Below, in pieces: positions 10,810 through 23,398 of a stretch of 64,000 nucleotides of DNA; position 1 is the first letter of the stretch; each line of letters opens with the position of its first letter. The position numbers and the translations under genes were made by a program. The notes under the pieces were generated by a model. The model searched no databases and had not been told where the DNA came from. It saw nothing but the letters and a program-made list of their open reading frames with translations. Origin of the DNA: Falciphora oryzae (Eukaryota; Ascomycota; Sordariomycetes; Magnaporthales; Magnaporthaceae); contig JNVV01000003.1 in the NCBI GenBank assembly GCA_000733355.1, forward strand, positions 1,059,654 through 1,123,653, in the 5' to 3' direction.

Positions 10810-12494
10810 ATGAGCTCTTCGGGAGGACCGCCGCCACCGGCGCCGCCGCCGTTCGACCCGGTCCGCGCTGCGGAGAGCAACACCGAGTGGCTCATTGGGG
10901 TCATGGGCACCTTCATCTTCCTGGCCGTTCTTGCCACCGCCCTGCGCCTCTACACGAGGATAAGGATTGTTAAATCGGTCGGGTGGGACGACTGGGTCAT
11001 GCTGGCCTGCACGGTACGATATCAACCTTTTTCGTCACCATCTTCTAAGCTGAACCCTCTTATGGCTTTTTTTTTCTCCCATACGACAATGCGCTAACGC
11101 GTGTACGTTTGCCATCTTCACCAGTCATGTGCCGTTGGCGGCTTCATCCTCCACTGCCTTCAAGTACCACAGGGGCTTGGCAAGCACTACGAATTCATCA
11201 GCCGACAACAACAAGTCCAGTTCTCCAAGCAAAGCTTCTTCACCTCGCTGATCCCCAACACAACGGGGGTGGCCCTGATGAAGGTATCCATCGGAATATC
11301 GCTCCTGAAGCTGATCCGCGTGCGGACGTACAGCATGGTGGTATATGTCTTCCTCGGTATGTCCCTCCTGGTCACGCTGCTTGTCACCTTGGGCCCCCTT
11401 CATACTTTTTTTTTTCAGATTTCTCCTAACCGTTTCCGCAAATGCTAGGTATCACTGCCGCAAGCTGGGTTCTGGCCTGGAGCACCATCATCTTCTTTTG
11501 CGACCCAGTTCGTGGCTATTGGGACAAGTCCATTAAGCCCAAGTGCTACGACATCAAGCTTTTCGTTGCGTTTGGTATCGCACATACCGGTAGGCTTATC
11601 CGGCGCACCCACACCCGCGTGAGCCTCCCGAGAGCTTCTCCGGGGGGGCTTCAAGGATGAAAAGGGGCGATCCAGTTGGTGCTAACACCATGCCTGGTTT
11701 ACAGCAATCAACATCACCACTGATATTGCTTTCGCGACATTGCCAATCGCGGTCATCTGGATGCTACAGATGAAGAAGATTACCAAGATATATCTCGCCG
11801 TCGTCTTTAGTCTTGGCTGGATGTATGGGCCGACCCCTATCTTCGATTGATCAAATCCATTCTCACATTGATCACTTTCTAACACCAGAGTACAACAGTG
11901 CTGTTTTCATGGGGGCTCCCAAAACATGGTATCAGATCCGACACGGAGGAGACAAGGACAGCGCGTTCTACCACGGCGTGCAGTTTTGGGCTGCGTAAGT
12001 TCAGACAACGATCCAAGCCAATTCCTTGCAAAACTCTTGAGATTTATCATCACTGGCGGCCGCAAAGACAACTAACAAGCGTCACGGCACACAGGCTTCA
12101 ACTCGACACGGGCATAGTCGCAGCCTGCATCCCGCCCCTCAAGCCCCTGTTCGGCAGGGCCCTCAAGCTCACCTCGGCCAAGGCCTACGGCAACTCGGGG
12201 TACCCCGGCGGGTCGGGGTTCTCCAACCGCCGCCGGACTGGTTACATCAACCAGGGCTCGGTGGGCGGCCGTCCAGAGTTCGACAACCTGGAGCTCCACC
12301 CGCGGGCGCAGAACAGAGGCCGGGGCGGCGGCGGCGCGGGAGGAGGCACCAAGACCAGCATCCCCGGGGACTCGGGCAGCGAGGAGATGATACTCCAGCA
12401 GAACGCCACCGTCACCTCGGGCCACGCCGTCGACGAGGCCGAGAAGAAGAAGCACAGCGGGATAATGAGGACGACGGAGATATCAGTGGCTTGA
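10810..12494 (+). CDS. SAT4/rhodopsin-like seven-helix membrane protein (Pth11-related), first copy
   Basis: The exons are 10810-11013, 11125-11356, 11449-11589, 11705-11822, 11899-11994 and 12095-12494, giving 396 residues. Introns show CTAAC-type branch points, and phases match throughout. The fourth intron needs the acceptor at 11898 (ACAACAG) rather than the nearer CAG to keep VVFSLGW and the following helix in frame. Family marks are TALRLYTRI, the charged loop VGWDDWVML after helix 2, LPIAVIWMLQMKKI and LQLDTGIVAACIPPLKPLF. The N-terminus is proline-rich and extracellular by topology; the last 110 residues are a Gly/Ser-rich cytosolic tail. Fungal proteins of this family lie in the plasma membrane and some act as surface sensors; the ligand is unknown. 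There is no CFEM domain in this copy. Confidence 0.88.
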
Positions 12495-14243
12495 TTTGTT
12501 TAACTCGTATACCTTTATATATCACTTGAGTAATGTTTGGTCCTAGCGATTTTGCTGGTGAGATTTTAGAATCCCAAGGCCTGGAGCGGTCTCACTTTGA
12601 GGTTTCTTTGGAAGGAGTATTATGGTGGCCGTCGCTATTCTCATGATAATCAAAGCAAATGGAAGTGAAACAAGTATTTAATTTGCAATTTATGATTGGA
12701 CGTTTCTTTTTTCCTTTTTCTTTTCTTTTTTTTTTCCTTTTTTATGTCTAAGCCTTTTCGGATACAAACAGATTTTGAGATTTAAATACTCTCCACAATA
12801 CTATAAGGATCAAAAGCGCTGAATGAGCAAAAAAGAGAGGTTCATCATTATTACTTTTTTCTTTTGATATTTCCACTTTCGCCAACATTGTAAAGTTGAT
12901 GGCCGTGGTGTTCGTCATAAACAAACAGGATAAAAGCCGTGCTCCTCCTGTTTGATTGCACCAATACAACCTTAACGGAATAGGCCAAACAAGGAGACCT
13001 CGCAAGGACAAAACATGCAACCTATTAAATCTTGAAGTGCCCATTCTTCTACGAAGACTACCATAACGAGCTGATCATATCGCCGCCAGTAACCTATCAA
13101 AGAGCGGCCTGTCAAAGTACGTCATTCCTCCTTACTGAGAAGCAATGATGAAGGGATCATTCTTTTCACGGAAGAAAGATTGATGATCCCTTACTGTTGC
13201 ATCCAGCGGCAATACGTATTCTCGACGCCAACAGACCCCTAGTTCTACGCCCACGATGCAAGAAGGGTTCTCACCTGGGCAACGACGATCCTCAGGCGCG
13301 GAGTCCTGTCGGCATCAGGGTCCGCAGATCAACACCTTGGAGTGTGGGCGTTGCTTCATGCCATTGGCTACGCAATCAATTAAGCGAACGGCGGGAGTGC
13401 TGAGCCACCTCTGAGATCTTCGACTAATCAGGGCGGCCAGGCGAGCTATTGTCACAGTGTGCAGAAGCGAAGGTTGCCGAGCCTTTTTCTAAGTCATAGT
13501 AGCAATTCACGAGAGTCTTGTTCCCCTCCAAAAACACTCGAGCCGTCTGCTGCTGGCGATGGCACGCAATGCGATGTCCGAGGCTGTGTCTGATGATCTA
13601 CCAAGCTCACTTGGCGATGGCGCTTGTTATGACGGCATCTGGTGCAATAGAGCCAGGGCTGTATACAGAAGATCCCTTCCGGATAGGCGCCCGAGAAAGC
13701 TGCTTGCTCGTCCATAAAAATGGATGGTCCGTGGCCAACGCTCGGTCTTCTGATGTTAATCCAAAACACAAGCACAACTGCAAACATCACCAACTGTCTC
13801 AAAACACCACACCGGCCAAATCACCACAACTTCACACGCCCAGCCAAGGCAACACCAACTTCACAAAATGTCTCCAAAGTATTCTTCTTCAACAGCCCAT
13901 CGTACGGACCAAGTTCTAACAATGGCGGCTGCCCCATCTACAGCGCACGCTTCTCAATCTCGAACCTCTCGCCCGCAAGAAAGGCCGAGCGCCGCGTCAT
14001 GAGCAGCCGCGCCCGCGACAACCGCCGGTCGTTCGACTCGACCGCCACGGCGTCGACGCTCGGAGCCATGCCCGTGGTCCAGGTCTCGCATCGCCTGCCC
14101 GTGCCGGGCTACAGCCATTCGACCGCCAGCCACTGATTTAACCGGTCGGAAGGGAAGGGAAGGGGAGGGAATAAATAGTGGGTTGGGAAGAAAAGGAGAC
14201 GTCTGTAAAGTACGGGATGTGTATGATAAGCGAGCGAGTTTTA
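12495..14243. other. AT-rich intergenic region with a possible gene remnant
   Basis: The region 12500-13700 is AT-rich with T/C tracts (12707-12740) and no convincing gene. Bases 13920-14136 change to a GC-rich, coding-like composition (see separate entry). The pogo element starts at 14246. Confidence 0.5.
13921..14136 (+). pseudogene. Possible 3' fragment of a protein gene next to the pogo insertion
   Basis: The stretch has strong G/C at third codon positions and stays open to a TGA at 14134-14136, giving a basic, Ser/Arg-rich C-terminus (RRVMSSRARDNRRSFDST). Just upstream the base composition and open frame both lapse, so only the end of a gene seems to remain. The product is not recognised. 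It may equally be a chance frame. Confidence 0.3.
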
Positions 14244-14245
14244 TA

Positions 14246-14287
14246 AGTCAGTGCACCCCCTGTCCGGCCACCCCCCTGTCCGGCCAC
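14246..14287 (+). repeat. Left terminal inverted repeat of the pogo element
   Basis: The TIR is 14246-14273, matching 24334-24361 in reverse complement. The adjoining 16-bp unit is duplicated in tandem and extends the repeat to 14287. Confidence 0.92.
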
Positions 14288-15424
14288 CTTGCACGGGCCC
14301 GATCACCACCCAACCTAGTGCATTCAACTGCTATTTTCTACCTCTATTTAACTAACCTCGATACAACTGTATATAGATTCCTGATCAGAATTTTCCGCGC
14401 TTTCTGATGATATATTGCTTGCCTCCTCAACTTGCCCCCGTGCCTTTGCAACGCGCCGGATATCCACAAAGGTCTCGTTGGGATCCGGGGCTACCCTCCT
14501 TTTTTTGCGAGGCCGTTGTGCCTCCAATTCGGCCTCCAGCTGCCTAATTTTTTGCAGAGCCTCAGCTACCTCGAATTCACGCGCCTCGTAGCCTTTTTGG
14601 AGCTTCCGGAAGAAAAGTCGGGCCGTGGGGCTTGCCGGAAGCCGGCCCCTAAAGGCGCTGATTTGGGAGGCAAACTCTCGGCTTTGTTTGGGAGTCTCCC
14701 AAGGCACCCGGGACTGCAGTAAAGGGACCGTTGAACGTTGTTTGGCCCTATTATCCTCTGCAGATTGTTGAATTTGGGCTCGTCGGTCGTCTCGTTGGGA
14801 GTTTTCGAGTATAAATCGGCTCGATAGGGGTTTTCGGATATTCCGGGGCCAAAGGCCCGATGCCCGCCACCCCGATTTGATTATAGAAGGGGTAAGGGCT
14901 TGTGATCTTGCAGAGGCATAGGCTTGTAAAAATTGCCTTTTTCCGACCACAGTTGAGCAGGTAAATAAAGCCTGGGAGCCGGTTATTTTGCGGTAGGCGT
15001 GTTTGAGAGGGCTAAACACGGATAGGTCCAAAGGCTGCAAAACGTGCGAGGAATGGGGGGGTAAATAAAGAAGATAAACGTTATTCCGGAGGCAAAGATA
15101 CATAAACTCCTTGGTTATATGGGATCCGTGGCCATCTAGGATCAAAAGCCAGGATTCAGGGGTAGGGGGTTGGGTGCACGGAAGGAAGACCTTTTGCAGC
15201 CATTCGACAGCCGTGCGATCCGTAGTCCACCCGCTTTTTGTTGCAGTAAATTGCCATCCTTTAAAAGGACCTTTATCCTCTGGAAACCATTGTTCCTGTA
15301 CGTATTTTCCTTTGAAAATAATGAGGGGAGGAAGCGAAACCCCGGTAGCCGAAATGCACTCGAAAAAACTCGTCCAAGTGCGAGTCCCGGGCTCTTTTCT
15401 TTGCAAAAGCCGGGTCTCCGCGAG

Positions 15425-15719
15425 TGTCACACGGAAGAACCCGTGGACCTAACTAGTCGGCATCACGAGTCGGCCTCACGGAGGGTCGAAGACCCGCATA
15501 GGCGGTTAACGGCCTTAAGGCCAAACGGTGAAGGTCGGAAGGCAGTGTGAATTATGTACTCGATATTTCGTACGGATTACAAAGGGTTTATATAAACCCT
15601 GCCATCTCCTATGTCCTTCACGAAAGATTTCTTCCTCCTTAAGCATCTTTTAAGCCCATAGAAAGATTATTTGCAATTTAGAGATTCTTTTTCCAAACCG
15701 TCTTTAACCCCTTGTTACA
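15425..15719 (+). repeat. 5' LTR of the Ty3/gypsy element
   Basis: This 295-bp LTR begins TGTCACACGG and ends CCTTGTTACA. It differs from the 3' LTR at 26 positions by hand alignment, all transitions. At 8 of these the 5' copy carries the T or A state (4 T, 4 A). Confidence 0.93.
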
Positions 15720-16140
15720 AATAATCTTTTTACGCTTTGCCCCCTAACGGAAGCTTCACTATCTTTCCTCCTAAGCTTTGGAAAGGCCCTGTTAGTCGGT
15801 ACCCCCAAGCCCCAACTGTTGCCTTTTTTAGCGAATAAAACCTTGGGGCCACACCACAAACACTTGATTGTCACCGGTGTTTTCGAACGGGTGAAAGCGA
15901 GAAGAATATACAAAAGGGTCGCTTCACCCTCTCAATCGCCCTGGCGAAGTCACGGGACTTTAAAAAAGGCCGGAAGATCTCCTTTGTACCTTTGGGACTT
16001 TACGCTGCCCAGGAATACAGGGAACCGGACCCCCTCATCTCGTTTGCAACGACATCTCCTTCCCTACTAAGCGATTTTGGCATATCGGCCGTGGAATTAA
16101 CGGAATCCCCTTTTTTACCTAGCGATTCCGGTATGCCTGC

Positions 16141-16766
16141 TGTTAAAAGAACTAATGTATTTAGCTTAGGTTGGGTGCATAGGCCCAACCTACCATGTAC
16201 TACCCTTATTAGATTATCTACCCTGTACTGTTGTGGGGTTGTGCACAGGAGTAGCGGGCAGGGCTTATAGCGTACCCGGGGGTGGCTTACAGCATCTACA
16301 GCGCTTACCGAAAGCCTGAAGGTGGCCTGTAGCCCCTGTAGGATGCCTAAGCACCCAAGTCAGCCGTTGTGGGTCGCACTGACTCGCCTACCCTGCACAT
16401 CTACCCTACACAGAATTAGTCAGGAGTCAATTTGCACAAGTCAGAATTGGAGGCCCAACGCGGAGATGGGTTTGGTGGCCGTGGGTCGATTTTTTGGAAA
16501 TCCCATACAAAATAATTTTTCGGAAAATCGCTTGCGGCACCGGAAGCCCCCACGGCGGAGAACCCGCGGGATCGATGTCGGTGGGTATATGAGGGAAGCG
16601 ATTGTTGGCGCCCCTCAACTGCAATACAAGCCTGTTCCACCCACTAAGCTTGGGGCCCCGACAGCGCTATTTATAGCGCCTGTCAGGGCCCAATCCAACT
16701 AACCGAGACCCTGCTGGCCACTGTGACTGCGCTGCAAATCCCCGATTTGACCTCCCAATATTAATA
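16141..16766 (+). mobile_element. Solo-LTR-like insertion, copy 1 (626 bp)
   Basis: The insert begins TGTTAAAAGAACTAATG and ends CCAATATTAATA, flanked by CCTGC on both sides (16136-16140, 16767-16771). Because both copies have C next to the end, a 627-bp element with a 4-bp duplication is also possible. It has a GGTTGGG..CCCAACC inverted repeat near its start and a TATTTATA box near its end, features compatible with an LTR. It is not similar to the host element's LTR, so it belongs to another family. It interrupts the gag frame exactly at a codon GCC. Confidence 0.82.
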
Positions 16767-19700
16767 CCTGCCGATACCATGCCGGCCCAATTTGGGAAAG
16801 CGGCCGGAAAAGCCCCCGAAGGCCCCTCCCGGTCTGCACCGGAAGAACGTCAAAATACCCCTATGCTCGACGATTAAGGGGCATTTATCCTTTATTCGGC
16901 ACCCCCCTTCGACATGGCCTTCGAACAATAAGCCCTTATATCCGTGGGACGCCTTTAAGACCCCCCGGGCTGGATGACCGAAATCCAGCGGGAATTTATT
17001 AGTACGCACGAAGCAATTTCGGCCCTATCCCGAGGTGTGAGCTAGGAAATCTTCGCCGATCGGGAATAAATCCGCGAAATTAGGACCTATTACGACCGCA
17101 TCACCTACGCGTACCATACCGTCGTTTTTTTATATAAAAAAGGCCTAATCGCTTCCGCTAATTAACAAAAGGCATTCCGGCAACGGATTATCGGAAAAAG
17201 CTAGGCATTTGCATAATAAGTTTGGGCCACAGTCGCCATTTTGGCCGAAAAGCAACAAACCCGTTCGGAGGCCCTAGTTCAGTTCCGGGACGTTATTCGG
17301 GCCTAATAAAACCATTTGCAGGACCTACAAGTACGATTTTCCACTTTCGAGGAGGGAGTTACTAACTGGGCCGTCGATAAGGATGCCTAGATCCAGGATC
17401 TCCTAACTAAGGAGCACGTATCGCTCGAAGCCCTTACTAATGCCGAACGACGCATATTAGCCTAAACGCATTAGTTCGTTAGGGACGCCGTATGGGAAAG
17501 CCGGCGATTTGCGGCACAAGGAAGGCGGCCTAGATCAGTTACGGTACTTTCGGCCTTCCAAAGGTCGTCCTTTCCATCGGGCTTACGTTAAAGCACTTTA
17601 GAAAAGGAAGAACCCGTCCCTTTTACGGAGAAACCGCTATCCCAATCGGCGTTTAAAACGTTGGCATCATTACGCTAGGGTTTTTAGGACCCCTTATCAT
17701 CCGATAACCTCCGACGGCAACAAGTTCGGGCTACTGCCTCCGCTGCCCAACAATAGTACAGGGCCGTAACGGCAGGTCCTAGGCACTCCGGAAGCCTCGG
17801 AGAACTTTTTTAAGGGCTTCCCCAGGGGCTACCTAACGAACCTCCCGAGCATATTATTTCTTCGGAACCTTTAAAACCTTCGGACACTTCTTCGGAAGAC
17901 GATGCCTCTGAAAATAACGGACGGGCTTTTAAGGACCCCGATTTGCGGGACCTTATTAAAGCTATCCAATAGGGAATTGCTCGCCCGCGTGGTCCGATCC
18001 TTACGGCCGTCATTAACCTAATCCAGTTTAACAAACCACCCAGTTACGACGGCAAGGACTTGGCTAAATTTAGGCTATGGTGGCTTCGCGTTACCTCCTA
18101 TATGGAAATTTACGTCGAAAGCTTTCCTAACGATATAGTTAAAATTAACTGGGTTGGGTCCCTACTTACGGAAAACGCACAAGTTTGGCATTATTAACGC
18201 TTTCGGTCCTTTTAAAGCGCGCAGTTCGAAGATAACTGGCGGGCCTATTTGGCGGCCCTATAGGAACGTTTCCGGGACGCTATTGAACATTACCGCAACG
18301 CTAAAAAAATGCGGGAGCTTAGGTATAAAGGAAATACCGTTCAGTACTTTACTGAGCTCTTTAACTTTAACGAAGCGGTTTAATGGTCCGGCGTTATATT
18401 TAGGGAGCATATTTCCCGCACCTTTCCAAAGGAAATTACTAAATTAGTATATTCCCGTTGCGGAGGAGTCTTTAATACGGACGAAAAATTCCTTGCTGCA
18501 ATCCAGGAGGCCGGCAAAATCTACGAGGTTATGCTCCAAAACCTTGGGCTAACCCCGAAGGATAAGGGAAAAAACGAGCCCGTTTCGATTTCGGAGCGCT
18601 CGAACGCGGGCCGTCGCCAAAGCAAAGGCTTTAAGAACAAAAACCAAAGTTTATCCTCAAGCTCCCGGTCCGAAAAGAGGGCCAACGATAAGGCTGCCAA
18701 CAAGAAAAACAACGTTTGGATTACGATTAAACTTGCACTTAAAAGGGTCGAATAACGCGATATCGACGCACGAAAGTTGGTTAAAACCGACTGCTGGCGT
18801 TGCGGGAAAGAAGGGCACTATACGTTGGAATGCTACGCCAAAAAGGACATTAACGGTACGGAACTTCCTCCTGCACCTGCAAAAACGGCCGGCGCCAAAT
18901 CTATCCTTAAACGCCCTGCAACGGACGAATAGGAGGAACAGCTACAAGCTAAAAAGGCTAAAATCGCCGGTTTCGTTTCGGAAGCTTTGGAAGGAAACGC
19001 CTTTACCGGATCCCGAATTTTCGAGCTGTTAGATTCGGAATCGGACGATGATTGTTGATAACTATCGACCATCGCTGCTGCCCGAAGGCCTTTAACGGAT
19101 AAGGAGCTCGCAAAGCCGATTTTCCGTATATATATACGGGCAAAGGGATCGAAGGAGATATTTATTCGGGTTTTTTTGGACGGAGGTAGCGATACGAAGG
19201 TTATTTCGGACAAAATAGCTAAATAGCTTCCAGGGCATTTGGTTGATAAAGCTATTCCCCGCATTATAACTACCTTTTTAAGGGCGGTCGAACCAAGGGC
19301 CGGAAAGTAACTAATGGTCAACGTTACTTTCCGGTATAAAACGTACTATTTTACGGAAACGTTCGAAATTAGTTTTACGGATCCAGATTGCGACGTTATC
19401 CTATTTTTCGTATGGCAAAGGCAATACCTACCGTTGGGCTTATTGGATCGCGACTTTTGGGATATCCGTATGGATTCGGATAAGTGCCGGAAGTGCAACA
19501 AGCCCCGGGCCCGAAAGCCGCCGGATTTACGGCCACCTAAAGGTTTACGCTTTCGGGAAAATATGAAAACAGTCGAGCTTGCAACTATTGCCGTTATTAA
19601 ATACGGGCATGGTATTCCTTCCTTTGAGGAAGTGGTTAAAGCAGATTTAGACGGCTTCGAATCGGTACTAAAGGAGTTTAGGGAATTCCTTCCTATTATA

Positions 19701-20953
19701 ACGGAAGCGGCCGCTATACGTTTTCCCGATTATTAGCTTTAGGACTACGAAATTTATTTAAAAGAAGGAGCTTAATTAACTTATGGACCCTTATACCAAA
19801 TGAGCTAAAAGGAGCTGGACGTTTTAAAGCTTTGGCTAGGAAAGCATATGCGAACCGGCAAAATTAGGCTATGCAAAATTACTAACAGTTCGCCTTTTAT
19901 GTTCGTACAAAAGAAAAACCCCTTTAATTTTTTAAGGGTAGTGGTTGATTATAGGGACGTTAACGCTAAAACGATCCCGATTCGGTGCCCTATCCCGTTT
20001 ATTACAGAGCTTTAGGATCGATTTCGAAATGCTAAATGGATAACGAAAATTAACTTTAAAACCGGGTTTAACCTAATTCGAATGAAAGAAGGCTACGAAT
20101 GGTTTATAGCTTTTCGTTGCAAATACGGAGTTTTCGAATTTACGGTTATGCTTATAGGCCTTATCAACGCCCCCGCCACTTTCCAAAGTATAATGAACTA
20201 TATTTTTATGGATTTTATCGATGCCGAGCTTTTTGTATATTTGGATGACCTTTTGATATACGCCGAAATTAAAGAATAATACGACGATTTGGTAAAGGAG
20301 GTGCTTCGCCGCTTTACCAAGTATAATTTGGCCGTGGCCCTTCGCAAATGCGTTTGGGGGGTGCACGAAGTCGAATTTTTTAGTTACATAATAGGACCTA
20401 ATGGCATCGCAATGTCCAAGGATAAAATGGACGCCATTGTGCAATGGGAAGCTTCTATATGCTTTAAGGACTTCCAATCCTTTATTGGCTTTGCCAACTT
20501 TTATAGGAGGTTTATTAAAGGGTTTTTCGAAATCGTTAGGCCTATAACGACGGCTAACGCCCTGCTTAAAAGCTAATAGCGATGGACCCCCGAAATGGAT
20601 TAGGCTTTCGAAGCTTTTAAAGTCGCTTTCGTTTCGCCTCCGATATTCCGGCATTTCGATCCGTTTTTTCCGGCGCAAATCGAGGTAAACGCTTCGGACT
20701 TTGCTTTTGGAAGGGTGCTATTTCAAAGGGACTCCGAAATTAATAAATTGCACCCCGTTGCTTTCCATTTACGCAAAATGTCGCCCGCCGAAATCAATTA
20801 TAAAATTTACGATAAGGAACTTTTAGCGGTCGTTAATTGTTTCGTTAGGTGGAAGCATTACTTTAAAAGGGCAAAGTACCGGATAAAAGTTTATACGGAT
20901 TACCGGAATTTCGAATATTTCCTGACGGCTAAAGTTTTTAATCGAAGGCAAGC

Positions 20954-21579
20954 TGTTAAAAGAACTAATGTATTTAGCTTAGGTTGGGTGCATAGGCCCA
21001 ACCTACCATGTACTACTCTTATTAGATTATCTACCCTGTACTGTTGTGGGGTTGTGCACAGGAGTAGCGGGCAGGGCTTATAGCGTACCCGGGGGTGGCT
21101 TACAGCATCTACAGCGCTTACCGAAAGCCTGAAGGTGGCCTGTAGCCCCTGTAGGATGCCTAAGCACCCAAGTCAGCCGTTGTGGGTCGCACTGACTCGC
21201 CTACCCTGCACATCTACCTTGCACAGAATTAGTCAGGAGTCAATTTGCACAAGTCAGAATTGGAGGCCCAACGCGGAGATGGGTTTGGTGGCCGTGGGTC
21301 GATTTTTTGGAAATCCCATACAAAATAATTTTTCGGAAAATCGTTTGCGGCACCGGAAGCCCCCACGGCGGAGAACCCGCGGGATCGATGTCGGTGGGTA
21401 TATGAGGGAAGCGATTGTTGGCGCCCCTCACCTGCAATACAAGCCTGTTCCACCCACTAAGCTTGGGGCCCCGACAGCGCTATTTATAGCGCCTGTCAGG
21501 GCCCAATCCAACTAACCGAGACCCTGCTGGCCACTGTGACTGCGCTGCAAATCCCCGATTTGACCTCCCAATATTAATA
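20954..21579 (+). mobile_element. Solo-LTR-like insertion, copy 2 (626 bp)
   Basis: This is the same element as 16141-16766, with about five differences by eye, flanked by CAAGC (20949-20953, 21580-21584). It sits inside the RNase H coding region. The open frames within both copies (16322-16702 and 21135-21515) have no coding character beyond being copies of each other. The high identity means both insertions are younger than most of the decay of the host element. Confidence 0.82.
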
Positions 21580-23382
21580 CAAGCTAGATGGGCATAATAG
21601 CTGGTTGGTTATTGGTTTATAATTAATTACCGGCTAGGAAAGCAAAATGAAAAGGCCGATGTGCTATCGAGATTATTTTAGCATAAGCCTAAAAAAGGGG
21701 GGAGTGAGGATTAGCCGATTACGACGATTTTGCAAGAAAAATATTTCCTAGCAAAAATTTCGGCTTTGGAAGGATAAAGAGATAACCTTATGGAAGAAGT
21801 TTTGCCGCAAGGAGCACCTTTTTTCCTTTTATCTTTAGGCCGGCTTTGCAGTATTTTAGTCCTAAAATGGGTTACGGAATTTACTAATAAAGTTAAGCAA
21901 ATTGGTATATCGGATTCCGAATACCAGGGCCGCTTTTAGAAGCCCGAAAAGGGTGAAGAAGTTAAGGATGGCCTTTTTTATTATAAGGAAAGATTGTAGG
22001 TGCTAACGGAAGCTTTGCAAAAGGAAGTTTTCGAGTCCGAATATAACACAAAAGTCGCTGGATATATGGGTATGGATAAAACCTTCGAGTTAATTATTTG
22101 GCATTTTTAATGGCCTAATATTGAGGCAAAAGTCCGGGAATACGTAAGGGGATGTTTGGAGTGCTAACGTAATAAAGCCCCAAAGCATGCCCCTTTTGGA
22201 CCTTTATAATTTATGGAATTGCATTACTAGCCTTGGAAAACGGTGGCTATGGACTTTATTACGGACCTCCTTTTAAGCGATAGGTGCGATTTAATTTGGG
22301 TAATGGTAAACCTTTTTATTAAGATGGCGCATTTTGTTCCTTTTAAAATCGAGGGTAAGAAGTTGGATGATTTTATCCGTATTTTCGCTAAAGAATATTG
22401 GCGATTGCACGGTGTGCCTTTGGATATTATTTTTGATAGGGATTCCAGATTTATAAGCCATTTATGGAAAGATTTCTTCCGTTTGGTAGGTATAAAGCTA
22501 AGAATGAGCATTGCTTTCCATCTTTAGACGGATGGATAAACCGAAAGGCTTAATTAAAGCCTGGAAGCCTACTTTAGGTCCTTTGTAAATTACGAAATGA
22601 CCGATTGGGTTAAGCTGTTACTTACGGCGGAATTTGCTTATAATAATACATTTTCGGCAAGTACTTCTATTACCCCTTTTTTCGCCAATTACGGGTATTA
22701 CCTAGCTTCCAATAATCCCCTTTTTTTAAAACGAATACGCAATTTAGTAAGCCAATTTTACTAGCATTGGATGACCCAGGTGCACGAAGAAGCTAAACGG
22801 CATTTTAAAAAAGCCCGGGAACGGATAAAGCATTGGGCCGATAAAAAAAGAGGCTTTTCGCCGGTCCTTACCGAAGGATAGCTTGTTATGCTAAACGCCC
22901 GGTATATAAAAACCCGTCGCTTTGCTAAGAAATTTGATGCTAAAATGTTCGGGCCCTTCCAGATCCTTAAGGTTATTTTTTTTACGGCGGTACGGTTGGC
23001 TTTGCCTAAAGCCTGGAAGATTTATAACGTTTTCCACGTATCCTTTATCGAGTTTTACCGCTTTAGCATTTAGGTACGACCTGACCCTGATTAGGTATTG
23101 CAGGAGGCCCTTTCGGTTGTAGGAGATTTCGTTGTAGAAAAGGTTATGGATTTTATGGATATAGAAGGAAAGGTTCGTTACTTTGTCCGGTGGGAGGATT
23201 ATTTACGCAAAAAGGATTGGACGTGGGAACTTTGGGAGCATTTTGATACCGACGGATTTAAGTAGTACGTTATTGCTTTTTATCGGCTTAACCCCGATAA
23301 GCTTAGGGACCTCCGCGTGCTATAAGATATAGGTACGGCCGTATTTTTTAAGCGGGCCTCGGAAGGTTTCGAGACGCGCTTT

Positions 23383-23395
23383 AGGAAGAGGAGGA
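23383..23395 (+). other. Polypurine tract of the Ty3/gypsy element
   Basis: AGGAAGAGGAGGA lies 3 bp before the 3' LTR, the expected place for the plus-strand primer of reverse transcription. Confidence 0.7.
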
Positions 23396-23398
23396 TAG

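Larger units (their letters stand above)
16133..23398 (+). pseudogene. Gag-Pol polyprotein frame of the Ty3/gypsy element, Gln codons turned to stops
   Basis: Ignoring the two solo-LTR insertions and one copy of each target duplication, one reading frame runs from about 16133 (ATG) to the 3' LTR, about 2,000 codons without a frameshift. Gag includes INWVGSLLTENAQVWHY and the knuckle CWRCGKEGHYTLEC (18792-18833). A protease-like FLDGGSDTKVIS follows near 19170. Reverse transcriptase has VVDYRDVN, INAPATFQSIM and YLDD (20238-20249). RNase H ends at the second solo LTR (FNRRQA). Integrase has a CLEC zinc site, AMDFITDLL, IIFDRDSRF and TERLN; the family's VDRF appears as VNLF. A chromodomain-like tail (RYFVRWEDYL) lies near 23170. 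I count 58 TAA/TAG and one TGA in frame. Many fall where the family has Gln. About 38 TGG codons survive. Confidence 0.88.

Noticed and set aside
16322..16702. A 126-codon frame, repeated at 21135-21515, as a possible gene
   Set aside because: It exists twice only because the solo-LTR-like element exists twice; its composition is not protein-like and it overlaps the LTR promoter-like features.
16133..23398. Alternative genetic code (TAA/TAG = Gln) for the host
   Set aside because: All intact genes in the window end at TAA, TAG or TGA and carry no internal TAR, so the host code is standard. The stops in the element are best explained by mutation.
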